A DNA stretch of 64,000 nt from Marinilabilia salmonicolor JCM 21150 (GCF_000259075.1 NZ_AJKI01000002.1:62001-126000), one strand, 5' to 3'. Positions 1-9,673 are shown, numbered from the stretch's first letter. Numbers and translations: made by a program. The notes: generated by a model from the sequence alone, not told the origin.

Positions 1-63
1 CAGCCTCACAGGGCAATTTCTCACTAAATTGCAAGAAAAATTCATTTTTTTGTTACAAAATGC

Positions 64-93
64 TTGATGGTATTGTCAAAATATATACATTTG
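64..93 (+). promoter_or_regulatory. Candidate ilv operon promoter
   Basis: TTG at 64-66, a 19-bp spacer and TACATTTG at 86-93 match the known Bacteroidetes primary-sigma pattern (TTG near -33, TAnnTTTG near -7). Transcription would begin near 98-101, about 23 nt before the leader peptide ATG at 123. That is the expected layout for an attenuated operon. The assignment is motif-based; no start site has been measured. Confidence 0.6.
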
Positions 94-122
94 CAAAGAA
101 CAAATGAATTTGAACTTTGGAT

Positions 123-203
123 ATGAACCTTTTTCTATCACTCATTCTCGTCAATATTATTATTCTCGTGGGACAACCAGGCAGAAGTGAGAATGGTGTA
201 TAG
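123..203 (+). CDS. Leader peptide of ilv/leu operon (attenuator)
   Basis: A 26-codon ORF starts ATG AAC CTT and ends TAG at 201-203. Eleven of its residues are Leu, Ile or Val: L3, L5, L7, I8, L9, V10, I12, I13, I14, L15, V16. It lies between a candidate promoter and a U-tailed terminator hairpin directly upstream of ilvD, and its 3' part (181-192) is one arm of the antiterminator. Ribosome stalling at codons about 7-15, when charged branched-chain tRNAs are scarce, would leave 181-192 free; a ribosome reaching the stop codon would mask it. Such peptides have no function of their own. It is too short for usual gene callers. Confidence 0.85.
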   Translation: MNLFLSLILVNIIILVGQPGRSENGV

Positions 204-259
204 CTAAATAAAGCAACCGATTTTTAAACCCCTCTCACTTCTGCGTGAGAGGGGTTTTT
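139..259 (+). promoter_or_regulatory. Branched-chain amino acid transcription attenuator (RNA segments 1-4)
   Basis: Three competing pairings can be read directly. 1:2 pause hairpin: CAC(139-141)+CATTCTC(143-149) with GAGAATGGTG(189-198), one bulged base. 2:3 antiterminator: GCAGAAGTGAGA(181-192) with TCTCACTTCTGC(233-244), 12 bp perfect. 3:4 terminator: 226-238 with 245-257, followed by a U-run. Segments 2 and 3 are shared, so the pairings exclude one another. This is the classical enterobacterial ilv/leu/trp layout. Regulation is inferred from sequence only. Confidence 0.85.
226..259 (+). terminator. Attenuator terminator upstream of ilvD
   Basis: AAACCCCTCTCAC (226-238), loop TTCTGC (239-244) and GTGAGAGGGGTTT (245-257) form a perfect 13-bp stem running into a T-tract (255-259). 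It stands 31 nt before the ilvD ATG and downstream of the leader peptide stop, so its role is to stop transcription before the structural genes rather than to end an upstream gene. Confidence 0.9.
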
Positions 260-290
260 AATTTATACAGAAGATTACAGTTTAATTATT

Positions 291-2117
291 ATGAAGCGAC
301 CATTAAGAAGTAATACGACCACACAGGGCCGAAAAATGGCAGGAGCCAGAAGCCTCTGGCGTGCAAACGGAATGAAAGACGAACAAATGGGCAAACCGTT
401 GGTAGCCATTGTCAACTCCTTCACTCAATTTGTTCCGGGGCACGTTCATTTGCATCATATCGGCCAGGAGATAAAACAAATTGTGGAAAAACAAGGTTGC
501 TTTGCTGCCGAATTCAACACCATTGCGGTGGACGACGGTATTGCTATGGGACACGACGGAATGCTGTATTCCCTTCCATCACGCGACCTCATCGCTGACA
601 GTGTAGAATATATGGTAAATGCACACCGCGCCGATGCCATGATTTGCATCAGCAACTGTGACAAAATAACTCCCGGTATGCTCATCGCTTCCATGCGACT
701 GAACATCCCCACCATATTTGTTTCCGGAGGCCCAATGGAAGCCGGGAACAACAATGGAACGGCCCTTGACCTTATTGACGCTATGGTAATGGCTGCCGAT
801 GACAATGTTTCGGATAGCGATGTGCTGGCAGTTGAACAAAATGCCTGTCCCACCTGCGGTTCCTGCAGCGGAATGTTTACCGCCAACTCCATGAACTGCC
901 TCAATGAGGCTCTTGGTCTGGCCCTTCCAGGAAACGGAACCATCGTAGCCACACATGCCAATCGCAAAAAGTTATTTGAAGAGGCCGCCAATAAAATTGT
1001 AGATCTCGCCTATCGCCATTACCGGGACGGGGACGACTCAGTGTTACCCAGATCCATTGCTACAAAACAGGCTTTTATGAATGCAATGACCCTTGACATT
1101 GCCATGGGAGGATCCACCAATACAGTGCTCCACCTGCTGGCAATTGCCCATGAGGCAGGTGTGGATTTTACCATGCAGGATATAGATCAACTGTCAAGAC
1201 ATACACCGGTACTCTCAAAAGTTGCCCCAAACAGTCATTATCATATACAGGATGTGAACCGTGCGGGGGGTATTTTAGGGATACTGGCAGAATTGGCCCG
1301 TCACAATCTTTTGGATACATCGGTTCACCGGATAGATTATCCATCACTGGCTGATGCACTCAATGACTTTGATTTGCTCAGTAAAGAAGTTACCGATAAA
1401 GCCAGGGAAAAGTACAAGAGTGCGCCCGGAGGATTCCGGAACCTGGTACTGGGGTCACAAAATGCCGTTTATGAAGAATTTGATCTGGACCGCAAAAATG
1501 GATGCATCCGGAGTGTGGAAAACGCTTACTCTAAGGATGGTGGTCTGGCGGTGCTTTTTGGCAATATTGCATCCAAAGGGTGCATTGTAAAGACAGCAGG
1601 AGTTGATGAATCCATTCTTCATTTCGAAGGAACTGCCAAAGTCTATGAATCTCAGGACAGTGCCTGTGATGCCATCCTCGAGGGTGATGTAAAATCAGGC
1701 GATGTGGTGTTAATAAAATATGAAGGCCCAAAAGGAGGCCCGGGAATGCAGGAGATGCTTTACCCCACCTCTTACATTAAATCGCGCCACCTGGGTAAAG
1801 AGTGTGCTCTGGTTACCGACGGCCGTTTCTCAGGAGGTACCTCAGGCCTTTCAATAGGGCATGTATCACCCGAAGCTGCTGCCGGCGGAGAAATAGCGCT
1901 GGTAGAAACTGGCGACAAAATTGTCATCGACATACCGGGCAGAAGCATAAATGTAGAAATATCAGAAGCAGAAATGGAAAAACGCAGGCATAAAGAGATG
2001 GCCAAAGGAGAACAGGCTTTCAAGCCCGGCCCCAGAGAGCGACAGGTTTCCAAAGCCCTCAAAGCCTATGCGTCAATGGTATCATCAGCAGATAAAGGAG
2101 CAGTCAGAATAATATAA
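291..2117 (+). CDS. ilvD: Dihydroxy-acid dehydratase
   Basis: Cytoplasmic Fe-S enzyme that dehydrates 2,3-dihydroxyisovalerate and 2,3-dihydroxy-3-methylvalerate to the keto acids preceding valine and isoleucine. The IlvD/Edd family signatures are clear: Cys123 in CDKITPGM and the cysteines at about 186, 189 and 192 in [11 protein letters not shown], followed by [19 protein letters not shown]. Near the C-terminus, [21 protein letters not shown] is the substrate-site region. The 608 residues are a normal length for the long form. The ATG at 291 is 31 nt past the attenuator terminator. First gene of the ilvDBNC-leuACD-leuB cluster. Confidence 0.97.
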   Translation: MKRPLRSNTTTQGRKMAGARSLWRANGMKDEQMGKPLVAIVNSFTQFVPGHVHLHHIGQEIKQIVEKQGCFAAEFNTIAVDDGIAMGHDGMLYSLPSRDLIADSVEYMVNAHRADAMICISNCDKITPGMLIASMRLNIPTIFVSGGPMEAGNNNGTALDLIDAMVMAADDNVSDSDVLAVEQNACPTCGSCSGMFTANSMNCLNEALGLALPGNGTIVATHANRKKLFEEAANKIVDLAYRHYRDGDDSVLPRSIATKQAFMNAMTLDIAMGGSTNTVLHLLAIAHEAGVDFTMQDIDQLSRHTPVLSKVAPNSHYHIQDVNRAGGILGILAELARHNLLDTSVHRIDYPSLADALNDFDLLSKEVTDKAREKYKSAPGGFRNLVLGSQNAVYEEFDLDRKNGCIRSVENAYSKDGGLAVLFGNIASKGCIVKTAGVDESILHFEGTAKVYESQDSACDAILEGDVKSGDVVLIKYEGPKGGPGMQEMLYPTSYIKSRHLGKECALVTDGRFSGGTSGLSIGHVSPEAAAGGEIALVETGDKIVIDIPGRSINVEISEAEMEKRRHKEMAKGEQAFKPGPRERQVSKALKAYASMVSSADKGAVRII

Positions 2118-2251
2118 GGGAGTCGTGAAAGTCAGTCGGTAGCCTGAATTTGTTAAATTTCTTGACAACCGGTAAATTCTGACATAATCTTGTACCCCCA
2201 ATAAAATATGGAGAGCAGGTTTTTTTAATTTAATTTTTCTCAAACGCAACC

Positions 2252-3997
2252 ATGAATGTTATGGAACCACAATCTCAATTACTAATGAAAGAAGAAAAAA
2301 CCAGGGAGACAAAAAGGATGAGCGGATCCGAGGCTGTAATGCAGTCATTGATCAATGAAGGAACAACTATGATCTTCGGATACCCGGGGGGGGCTATCAT
2401 GCCTATTTATGATGCTCTTTATAATTATCACGATCAGGTTCATCACGTCCTCACCCGCCATGAACAGGGTGCCGTCCATGCGGCTCAGGGATATGCCCGT
2501 GTTACGGGAAAAGTTGGAGTTTGCTTTGCAACCTCCGGACCCGGAGCAACCAACACAGTAACAGGACTGGCAGATGCCATGATGGATTCAACTCCGCTGG
2601 TAGTCATAACCGGGCAGGTAATTTCATCACTTCTGGGAACCGATGCTTTTCAGGAAACCGATGTAGTAGGTGTAACCCAGCCGGTAACCAAATGGAACTA
2701 CCAGGTTCGGAAAGCAGAGGACATTCCGGCAGCACTTGCCAGAGCATTCTATATTGCCCGGTCGGGGCGACCGGGACCTGTAGTGGTTGACATAACCAAA
2801 GATGCCCAGGTGAATGAAATGGACTTCAAATATGAGCCGGTAAAAGCCATCCGGAGTTACTCTCCCGAAAGCCCCATCGACTTTCATCAAATCGAAGAAG
2901 CGGCGAAATTGATCAACCTCTCCCGTAAGCCTCTGGCTTTGGTCGGTCAGGGCGTTGTCTTGGGAAATGCCGAAAAAGAATTGCTCGAATTCCTTGAAAA
3001 ATCAGGTATTCCGGCTGCATGGACCCTACTGGGTCTTTCCGCCATGCCTTCTGACCATCTGCTGAATGTGGGGATGCTGGGAATGCACGGAAACTATGGC
3101 CCCAACATCAAAACCAATGAGGCAGACCTTATTATTGCCATCGGAATGCGTTTTGATGACCGTGTAACAGGCGACCTGACAAAATATGCCACCAATGCCA
3201 GGGTTATTCACATGGAAATAGACCCTGCTGAAATCAACAAAAACGTTCATGCAGATGTTCCTCTGTTGGGAAATGTAAAGAAAACACTCCCCCTGCTCAC
3301 AGGTAAAATCACCAAAAATGAACACACCGACTGGGTGGCAGAATTTGAAGCCTGTTTCAGAATTGAATATAAACGAATTATCGAAAAGGAAACAGCTCCC
3401 GATGACAAAGGTCTGAGAATGGGCGAGGTAATCTCTAAAGTTTCTTCAGCTTTCAATGATGATGCTGTAATGGTTACAGATGTAGGACAACATCAAATGA
3501 TGGGCGCCCGCTACTTCCGGTTTAAACAAAGCAGAAGTGTGGTTACCTCCGGAGGATTAGGCACAATGGGCTTTGGACTTCCGGCTGCAATGGGAGCCAA
3601 ACTGGGGGCTCCCGAGCGTCCGGTATGTGTCTTCGTTGGTGATGGCGGTTTTCAGATGACCATCCAGGAACTGGGAACAATTTTTCAAACAAATATTCCT
3701 GTGAAGATTGTTTTGCTGAACAACAACTTTCTGGGAATGGTTCGTCAGTGGCAGGAACTCTTTTTCGATAAGAGATATGCTTCCACCGAGTTGATCAACC
3801 CTGATTTTCAGACCATAGCCAAAGGATACCACGTGCCCGCCATAAAAGTTACAGAGCGCGAAAATCTGGATGACGCCATCAAACAAATGGCCGAAACAGA
3901 GGGCCCTTTCCTGATGGAAGTTTTGGTTGAAAAAGAAGGAAATGTATTCCCGATGGTTCCGGCAGGTGCATCAGTATCTGACATCCGCCTGGAGTAA
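2252..3997 (+). CDS. ilvB: Acetolactate synthase, large (catalytic) subunit
   Basis: Thiamine-diphosphate and FAD enzyme that condenses pyruvate with pyruvate or 2-oxobutyrate, the first common step to valine, leucine and isoleucine. The N-terminal TPP-binding region has FGYPGGAIMPIYDAL and the catalytic glutamate in TRHEQGAVHAAQGYAR. The C-terminal TPP motif runs from GDGGFQMT (about residue 464) to LLNNNFLG (about 489). The 581 residues are usual. About 27 N-terminal residues precede the conserved start (SGSEAVMQSL), and internal ATGs could serve instead. 134 bp separate it from ilvD; a hairpin separates it from ilvN. Confidence 0.96.
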   Translation: MNVMEPQSQLLMKEEKTRETKRMSGSEAVMQSLINEGTTMIFGYPGGAIMPIYDALYNYHDQVHHVLTRHEQGAVHAAQGYARVTGKVGVCFATSGPGATNTVTGLADAMMDSTPLVVITGQVISSLLGTDAFQETDVVGVTQPVTKWNYQVRKAEDIPAALARAFYIARSGRPGPVVVDITKDAQVNEMDFKYEPVKAIRSYSPESPIDFHQIEEAAKLINLSRKPLALVGQGVVLGNAEKELLEFLEKSGIPAAWTLLGLSAMPSDHLLNVGMLGMHGNYGPNIKTNEADLIIAIGMRFDDRVTGDLTKYATNARVIHMEIDPAEINKNVHADVPLLGNVKKTLPLLTGKITKNEHTDWVAEFEACFRIEYKRIIEKETAPDDKGLRMGEVISKVSSAFNDDAVMVTDVGQHQMMGARYFRFKQSRSVVTSGGLGTMGFGLPAAMGAKLGAPERPVCVFVGDGGFQMTIQELGTIFQTNIPVKIVLLNNNFLGMVRQWQELFFDKRYASTELINPDFQTIAKGYHVPAIKVTERENLDDAIKQMAETEGPFLMEVLVEKEGNVFPMVPAGASVSDIRLE

Positions 3998-4003
3998 AAA
4001 AAC

Positions 4004-4044
4004 AAGGGAACACTGGGGAAGCCTAATCAGAAGTTCCCTTTTTG
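4004..4044 (+). terminator. Terminator-like hairpin between ilvB and ilvN
   Basis: AAGGGAAC (4004-4011) pairs with GTTCCCTT (4033-4040), an 8-bp stem with a 21-nt loop, followed by TTTGTTTG. It sits in the 80-bp gap between two subunits of one enzyme, where full termination would be harmful. It could be a partial terminator or a 3' stabiliser that sets the subunit ratio. Strength is uncertain. Confidence 0.5.
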
Positions 4045-4077
4045 TTTGTGGAAAAACCAACATAAAAGATCAAGAAA

Positions 4078-4632
4078 ATGAAGACACCAGATAAAGAAGA
4101 GTTTACACTCTCTGTATATTCCGAAAACCATGTGGGACTGCTCAATCAGATTACGACAGTTTTTACCCGCAGGCATATCAATATCGAAAGCTTAACCACT
4201 TCCGAGTCGGCCATCACCGGCATCCACAAATTCACCATTGTGGTATTTGCTACTGCCGATAACATTGAGAAACTGGCCAAACAAATTGAAAAGCGCATTG
4301 ACGTATTAAAAGTGTTTGTATTCAGAGCGGATGAGATTATCCATCAGGAGATAGCGCTTTACAAGGTATCAACCAGTTCGCTGCTCGGTGGCAATGAAAT
4401 AGAAAAGCTGGTTCGTCAATACGGAGCACGAATTTTGGAAATCACACCGGAATATACCGTTATTGAAAAAACCGGACACAAGGAAGAAACCCAGGAGTTG
4501 TTTGAAAAGCTTGACCCTTACGGAGTTTCGCAATTTGTCCGGTCCGGACGAATCGCAATCACCAAAACCAAAAAAGAACTTTTGGAGAATTATCTTAAGA
4601 AACTGGAAACAGATCAAACTCAATTAAACTAA
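4078..4632 (+). CDS. ilvN: Acetolactate synthase, small (regulatory) subunit
   Basis: Regulatory partner of IlvB that in this family activates the catalytic subunit and confers feedback control by valine or other branched-chain amino acids. Residues about 8-80 form an ACT domain (TLSVYSENHVGLLNQITTVF, then RRHINIESLTTSES). The remainder is the ALS small-subunit C-terminal domain. The 184 residues fit the IlvN/IlvH class. It lies between ilvB and ilvC in the same orientation, 23 bp upstream of ilvC. Confidence 0.94.
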   Translation: MKTPDKEEFTLSVYSENHVGLLNQITTVFTRRHINIESLTTSESAITGIHKFTIVVFATADNIEKLAKQIEKRIDVLKVFVFRADEIIHQEIALYKVSTSSLLGGNEIEKLVRQYGARILEITPEYTVIEKTGHKEETQELFEKLDPYGVSQFVRSGRIAITKTKKELLENYLKKLETDQTQLN

Positions 4633-4655
4633 TAACAGTTAACAACAGATTAATC

Positions 4656-5708
4656 ATGGCAAAAATTAACTTTGGAGGAACCGAAGAAAATGTGGTAACC
4701 CGCGAAGAGTTCCCATTGGCAAAAGCACAGGAAGTATTGAAAGACGAAACCATTGCCGTTATCGGTTATGGCGTACAGGGACCCGGACAGGCCCTCAATC
4801 TCAAGGACAATGGCTTTAACGTTATTATTGGCCAGCGCAAAGACTCAAAAACATGGGACAAAGCCGTTGCTGATGGCTGGGAGCCAGGAAAAACGCTGTT
4901 CCCTATTGAGGAAGCTCTCGACAAAGGAACCATCATTCAGTATCTTCTTTCTGATGCCGGACAGATTGCTGTATGGCCTACCGTAGAGAAGTATCTGAAA
5001 CCCGGTAAGGCGCTTTATTTCTCACACGGATTTGGCGTGACTTACAAAGAGCGTACAGGTATTATACCTCCCAAAGATGTTGACGTGATTCTGGTTGCCC
5101 CAAAAGGTTCAGGCACCAGTCTTCGTCGTATGTTCCTTGAAGGACGAGGACTGAACTCCAGCTACGCAATCTTCCAGGACGCCACAGGCAAAGCATTTGA
5201 TCGCGTGGTGGCCCTGGGTATTGGCGTAGGTAGTGGATATCTTTTCGAAACCACTTTCCAGAAGGAAGTTTACAGTGACCTCACAGGAGAACGGGGTACA
5301 CTGATGGGAGCCATCCAGGGAATTTTTGCAGCTCAGTACGAAGTATTGCGTTCTAATGGACACTCTCCCTCAGAAGCCTTTAACGAAACTGTTGAGGAGC
5401 TGACTCAGAGTTTGATGCCGCTGGTTGCTGAGAACGGGATGGATTGGATGTATGCCAACTGTTCCACCACAGCCCAAAGAGGGGCACTCGATTGGTGGAA
5501 GAAATTCCGCGATGCTTCCATGCCTGTATTCAAAGAACTTTACAGCGAGGTGGCAAAAGGAAACGAGGCTCAACGTTCCATCGATGCCAACAGCCAAAGC
5601 GACTATCGGGTAAAACTTGAGGAAGAACTTAAAGAGCTGCGTGAGTCTGAAATGTGGAATGCAGGGGCTGCAGTTCGTCAGCTTCGTCCTGAAAATCAGA
5701 AAAAATAG
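4656..5708 (+). CDS. ilvC: Ketol-acid reductoisomerase
   Basis: NAD(P)H- and Mg-dependent enzyme that isomerises and reduces acetolactate or acetohydroxybutyrate to the dihydroxy acids used by IlvD. The Rossmann motif is AVIGYGVQGPGQA (from about residue 33). GQRKDSKTW follows beta-2; its Arg and Ser are the kind of residues that favour NADPH. The knotted helical domain has metal and substrate glutamates in KEVYSDLTGERG and SEAFNETVEELTQSL. The 350 residues are near class I length with the Bacteroidetes-style C-terminus. The next gene, leuA, starts 152 bp on, after a strong hairpin. Confidence 0.96.
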   Translation: MAKINFGGTEENVVTREEFPLAKAQEVLKDETIAVIGYGVQGPGQALNLKDNGFNVIIGQRKDSKTWDKAVADGWEPGKTLFPIEEALDKGTIIQYLLSDAGQIAVWPTVEKYLKPGKALYFSHGFGVTYKERTGIIPPKDVDVILVAPKGSGTSLRRMFLEGRGLNSSYAIFQDATGKAFDRVVALGIGVGSGYLFETTFQKEVYSDLTGERGTLMGAIQGIFAAQYEVLRSNGHSPSEAFNETVEELTQSLMPLVAENGMDWMYANCSTTAQRGALDWWKKFRDASMPVFKELYSEVAKGNEAQRSIDANSQSDYRVKLEEELKELRESEMWNAGAAVRQLRPENQKK

Positions 5709-5779
5709 TGCAACAAATGTACGAATGAACCCAATCCCGGGTTTATTCACCATTGCTGCCAACTCAACATTAATCATTT

Positions 5780-5819
5780 ATGGTTCCGGAAGCCGGAGAA
5801 GCCGGTTTTCGGAACCATT
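5780..5819 (+). other. Strong stem-loop between ilvC and leuA
   Basis: ATGGTTCCG (5780-5788) and CGGAACCAT (5811-5819) are perfect 9-bp arms. Inside them, AAGCCGG and CCGGTT add a second stem capped by AGAAG. No T-run follows, so this is not a standard intrinsic terminator. A processing or mRNA-stability site between the ilv and leu halves is plausible. Coordinates are approximate by a base or two. Confidence 0.55.
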
Positions 5820-5860
5820 CATAAACCGGGAAATCACCGGACTGAAAAAAACAATCAACC

Positions 5861-7357
5861 ATGAGCAATAAAGTCTATATTTTCGACACCACATTGCGGG
5901 ATGGCGAACAGGTCCCGGGTTGCCAGTTGAATACCATCGAGAAAATCGAAGTGGCCAAGCAACTGGAAAAACTCGGCGTGGACATTATCGAAGCCGGATT
6001 TCCGGTCTCCAGTCCGGGAGACTTCAACTCCGTCGTAGAAATATCCAAAGCCGTCAGCAATCCAACCATTTGTGCTTTGACCCGCGCAGTGAAAAAGGAC
6101 ATTGAAGTGGCTGCCGATGCACTGAAATTCGCCAAAAAAGGACGAATCCATACAGGTATTGGAACCTCTTTTTATCATATCAACTACAAACTAAAATCCA
6201 ATCCTGAAGAAATTATAAAACGAGCGGTTGAGGCAGTTAAATATGCCAGAAACTTCATTGATGATGTGGAGTTTTATGCCGAAGATGCCGGTCGTACCGA
6301 CAACGAGTATCTGGCCCGCGTGGTGGAAGCTGTAATTGCAGCAGGAGCTACAGTGGTCAACATTCCGGATACAACCGGATACTGTCTTCCACATGAATAC
6401 GGTGAAAAAATTGCCTTTCTGATGAACAACGTACCCAATGTGGACAAAGCCATCCTTTCCACGCATTGCCACAACGACCTGGGAATGGCAACCGCCAATT
6501 CTATGTCCGGGATTCTTAACGGGGCGCGTCAGGTAGAAGTAACCATTAACGGAATAGGTGAAAGGGCCGGAAACACCTCTCTTGAAGAAGTGGCCATGGC
6601 CATAAAAAGTCATAAAGATTTAGATCTGGAGACGGGCATCAACAGCAAAGAAATTATCAAAAGCAGTCGTCTGGTTTCCACCCTCATGCGTATGCCTGTG
6701 CAGCCCAACAAGGCGATTGTAGGCCGCAATGCTTTTGCGCATTCATCCGGAATACATCAGGATGGTGTACTGAAAAACCGGGAAAACTATGAAATTATTG
6801 ACCCTGCAGAAGTGGGCGTCAAAGAGTCATCCATTGTGCTGACCGCCCGCAGCGGCCGCGCTGCACTTAAACATCGTCTTCAGGTACTGGGATATGACTT
6901 TGAACCCACAGAACTCGACGAAGTTTATCAGAGGTTTCTGGAACTTGCCGACAAGAAAAAAGACATCACAGATGAAGATCTGCAGATCCTTGCAGGACGC
7001 GAACAGGACAAATCCAACAAGCCGTTGCAGCTGGAACTGCTTCAGGTTGTTTGTGGAAAATCAACAGTCCCCACAGCCACCGTCCGCATCAACTTCAACG
7101 GTGATGTATTTACAGAAACGGCAGCCGGAAACGGACCTATCGATGCAGCATTTACCGCGGTTAAAGCACTGATTAAAAGAAGAGTTCGCCTGGAAGAGTT
7201 CCTGATTCAGGCCATTACCCGCGGAAGCGACGATTTGGGTAAAGTACACGTTCAGGTAGAGCACAAAGGTCAAACCTATTACGGATTTGCAGCTCATACC
7301 GACATCATAACAGCATCGGTGGAAGCGTTCCTGGATGCCGTCGGAAAAATTGCCTGA
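5861..7357 (+). CDS. leuA: 2-isopropylmalate synthase
   Basis: Commits 2-oxoisovalerate to leucine by condensation with acetyl-CoA. The N-terminal TIM barrel begins with the signature [15 protein letters not shown]. The metal ligands are in [15 protein letters not shown] and the second family signature is [20 protein letters not shown]. From about residue 390 there is a LeuA C-terminal regulatory domain ([20 protein letters not shown]), which binds leucine for feedback inhibition in characterised members. At 498 residues it is the long, regulated form. A second paralogue lies at 9690-11234. Confidence 0.95.
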   Translation: MSNKVYIFDTTLRDGEQVPGCQLNTIEKIEVAKQLEKLGVDIIEAGFPVSSPGDFNSVVEISKAVSNPTICALTRAVKKDIEVAADALKFAKKGRIHTGIGTSFYHINYKLKSNPEEIIKRAVEAVKYARNFIDDVEFYAEDAGRTDNEYLARVVEAVIAAGATVVNIPDTTGYCLPHEYGEKIAFLMNNVPNVDKAILSTHCHNDLGMATANSMSGILNGARQVEVTINGIGERAGNTSLEEVAMAIKSHKDLDLETGINSKEIIKSSRLVSTLMRMPVQPNKAIVGRNAFAHSSGIHQDGVLKNRENYEIIDPAEVGVKESSIVLTARSGRAALKHRLQVLGYDFEPTELDEVYQRFLELADKKKDITDEDLQILAGREQDKSNKPLQLELLQVVCGKSTVPTATVRINFNGDVFTETAAGNGPIDAAFTAVKALIKRRVRLEEFLIQAITRGSDDLGKVHVQVEHKGQTYYGFAAHTDIITASVEAFLDAVGKIA

Positions 7358-7361
7358 TTTA

Positions 7362-7524
7362 AGAAACTGTTTAAGTTTTATCCTTTGGAATGTTTTCGAA
7401 TCTTGAACGCTTATACGTCGTCAAAATTCCCTTAAATAGCGCTGCTATTCTCGTCAATTTTGACTTGTCTAAAGAGCTCAATCCGTTAAAAGCACCTACC
7501 AAAAACAAAATTTAAACAGTTTCT
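7362..7524. repeat. 163-bp palindromic element in leuA-leuC gap (MITE candidate)
   Basis: Terminal inverted repeats of 18 nt (7362-7379 AGAAACTGTTTAAGTTTT; 7507-7524 its complement with one G.U-type mismatch) bound a sequence with no coding potential. It holds an internal pair TCAAAATT/AATTTTGA around an AGCGCT palindrome. It fills almost the whole 206-bp gap inside an otherwise tight operon. No clear target-site duplication is visible. A non-autonomous mobile element or a structured intercistronic RNA are both possible. Confidence 0.5.
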
Positions 7525-7563
7525 AAGATTAAATGATTTTGTAACCATTAAAACAATAATACC

Positions 7564-8964
7564 TTGGCAGGAAAAACATTATTCGAAAAGATATGGGACA
7601 AGCACGTGGTAACCAAAGTTGATGGTGGCCCCAGTGTTTTATACATCGACCGTCATTTTGTACATGAAGTGACCAGTCCCCAGGCCTTTGCAGGCCTCAG
7701 AGACCGTGGCATACAGGTAAGAAGACCTGAAAAAACAGTTGCAACGGCAGACCACAACATTCCTACGTTAAACCAGGACCAACCCATCCAGGATGAGCTC
7801 AGCCGATTCCAGGTAAATAAACTGGCGCTGAACTGTGAAGAGTTTGGGGTGCCTCTTTACGGGCTGAACCACAAATGGAACGGAATTGTCCATGTAATAG
7901 GACCCGAATTGGGAATTACCAAACCCGAAATGACCATCGTATGCGGAGACAGTCACACCTCCACCCACGGAGCTTTTGGAAGCATCGCATTCGGTATCGG
8001 AACCAGCGAAGTTGAGATGACACTGGCGACTCAGACTTTGCTCCAGAACAAACCCAAAACCATGCGGATAAACATCGATGGAGAATTGGGTAAAGGAGTG
8101 GTATCCAAAGATATTGTACTCTACATCATCTCTCTGATTGGCACAGGTGGTGCCACTGGATATTTTGTGGAATTCGCAGGTTCGGCAATCCGCAACCTCT
8201 CCATGGAAGCAAGGATGACCATCTGTAACATGAGTATCGAGATGGGCGCCCGCGGAGGCATGATTGCTCCTGACGAAACCACTTTTGAATATGTAAAAGG
8301 TCGAGAGTTTGCCCCCAAAGGTGCAGAGTGGGACAAAGCAGTTGAAGAGTGGCGCCAGCTGCCCTCTGACACAGATGCAGAGTTCGACAAGGAACTTACG
8401 TACAAAGCATCAGATATTGAGCCCATGATTACTTATGGTACCAACCCGGGAATGGGCATCGGCATCAGTAAGTCAATTCCGACCCTCGAAGAAATTGAAA
8501 AATCGACCCAGGCCACTTTCAAAAAATCCATGCAATACATGGACTTCCAACCAGGCGACGCCATGATTGGTAAAAAAGTGGACTATGTTTTCATCGGTAG
8601 CTGTACCAATGGTCGGATAGAAGACCTTCGTGCTTTTGCAGCTTTCGTTAAAGGAAAGAAAAAAGCGGATAATGTTACTGCATGGATTGTGCCCGGTAGT
8701 CACCAGGTGGAAGCTCAAGCCGAGGAAGAAGGTATCCGTCAGATTTTGGAAGAATCCGGATTTGAAATGCGTCAGCCCGGTTGTTCAGCCTGTCTGGCCA
8801 TGAACGATGACAAGATTCCGGAAGGAAACTACGCTGTTTCCACATCGAACCGGAACTTTGAAGGTCGTCAGGGCCCCGGAGCCCGTACCATGCTTGCCAG
8901 TCCGCTGACAGCTGCAGCCACCGCTATTACAGGAAAGATAACCGATCCCCGTGATTTTTTGTAA
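7564..8964 (+). CDS. leuC: 3-isopropylmalate dehydratase, large subunit
   Basis: With LeuD it isomerises 2-isopropylmalate to 3-isopropylmalate, and in the pyruvate route citramalate to erythro-methylmalate. Aconitase-family [4Fe-4S] ligands are Cys347 (GSCTNGR) and Cys407/Cys410 (PGCSACLAM), the spacing expected of a 466-residue Leu[14 protein letters not shown] is the aconitase signature near residue 130. The start is TTG at 7564 ([14 protein letters not shown]); no in-frame ATG lies upstream. Confidence 0.96.
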   Translation: MAGKTLFEKIWDKHVVTKVDGGPSVLYIDRHFVHEVTSPQAFAGLRDRGIQVRRPEKTVATADHNIPTLNQDQPIQDELSRFQVNKLALNCEEFGVPLYGLNHKWNGIVHVIGPELGITKPEMTIVCGDSHTSTHGAFGSIAFGIGTSEVEMTLATQTLLQNKPKTMRINIDGELGKGVVSKDIVLYIISLIGTGGATGYFVEFAGSAIRNLSMEARMTICNMSIEMGARGGMIAPDETTFEYVKGREFAPKGAEWDKAVEEWRQLPSDTDAEFDKELTYKASDIEPMITYGTNPGMGIGISKSIPTLEEIEKSTQATFKKSMQYMDFQPGDAMIGKKVDYVFIGSCTNGRIEDLRAFAAFVKGKKKADNVTAWIVPGSHQVEAQAEEEGIRQILEESGFEMRQPGCSACLAMNDDKIPEGNYAVSTSNRNFEGRQGPGARTMLASPLTAAATAITGKITDPRDFL

Positions 8965-9027
8965 TTACAAGAAACACTGGAACAGATCTGATGTAATTGA
9001 TTGATAACATTTTTAAGAGAACAAATT

Positions 9028-9621
9028 ATGCCAATAGATAAATTTGTAAAACTGGAATCGACTTGTGTTCCTGTACCCATCGAAAACGTGGATACGGACC
9101 AAATTATACCTGCCCGATTCCTGAAAGCCACGACCCGCGACGGATTCGGCGACAATCTGTTTGCCGACTGGCGGTATGATAAGTCCGGTAATCCCAAAGA
9201 GGATTTCGTACTGAACGATCCTACCTACTCGGGCAAAATACTCGTGGCCAGCCAGAACTTTGGTAGCGGATCCAGTCGCGAACACGCTGCATGGGCTATT
9301 GCAGGCTATGGTTTTAAAGCTGTTGTTTCAAGCTTTTTTGCCGACATCTTTAAAAACAACTCGCTCAACAACGGATTGCTGCCGGTTCAGGTTTCGAAAG
9401 AATTTCTGGAAGAGTTGTTTCAGGCTATTGAAAAAGACCCTGCAACGAAAGTGGAAATTGATCTGGAGAACCAGAAAATTACCCTTCAGCCAAACGGCTC
9501 CAGTGAGTCATTTGAAATCAATCCTTATAAAAAGAAATGTATGCTCAATGGCTTCGATGACATTGATTACCTGCTAAACATCAGCAATGAAATCGCAACC
9601 TGGGAAAAAGCAAACAGCTAA
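9028..9621 (+). CDS. leuD: 3-isopropylmalate dehydratase, small subunit
   Basis: The swivel-domain subunit that completes the LeuCD active site. The conserved [15 protein letters not shown] near residue 20 and the active-site loop [13 protein letters not shown] are both present. ATG at 9028 is chosen over the in-frame TTG at 9001 because homologues begin close to PIDKF-like sequence; this gives 197 residues, typical for LeuD. It lies 63 bp after leuC and is followed by a hairpin before the next gene. Confidence 0.95.
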   Translation: MPIDKFVKLESTCVPVPIENVDTDQIIPARFLKATTRDGFGDNLFADWRYDKSGNPKEDFVLNDPTYSGKILVASQNFGSGSSREHAAWAIAGYGFKAVVSSFFADIFKNNSLNNGLLPVQVSKEFLEELFQAIEKDPATKVEIDLENQKITLQPNGSSESFEINPYKKKCMLNGFDDIDYLLNISNEIATWEKANS

Positions 9622-9641
9622 AAAGTAAGAATACAAACCTT

Positions 9642-9673
9642 CCCCAACCATTGATTTTTTTCGGTGGTTGGGG
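9642..9673 (+). other. Perfect 9-bp stem-loop after leuD
   Basis: CCCCAACCA (9642-9650) and TGGTTGGGG (9665-9673) are exact complements. The T-rich run lies in the loop (9651-9664) rather than after the stem, so this is not a canonical terminator. It overlaps the TTG at 9651 and supports choosing the downstream ATG at 9690 as the start of the next gene. Confidence 0.6.

Noticed and set aside
455-991. 178-codon frame antisense to ilvD
   Set aside because: Shadow of ilvD, whose Fe-S motifs are unambiguous.
5725-5871. Possible leucine leader peptide before leuA (48 codons, followed by a strong hairpin)
   Set aside because: Leu/Ile codons are scattered, no T-run follows the hairpin, no competing antiterminator arm was found, and the frame runs through into leuA.
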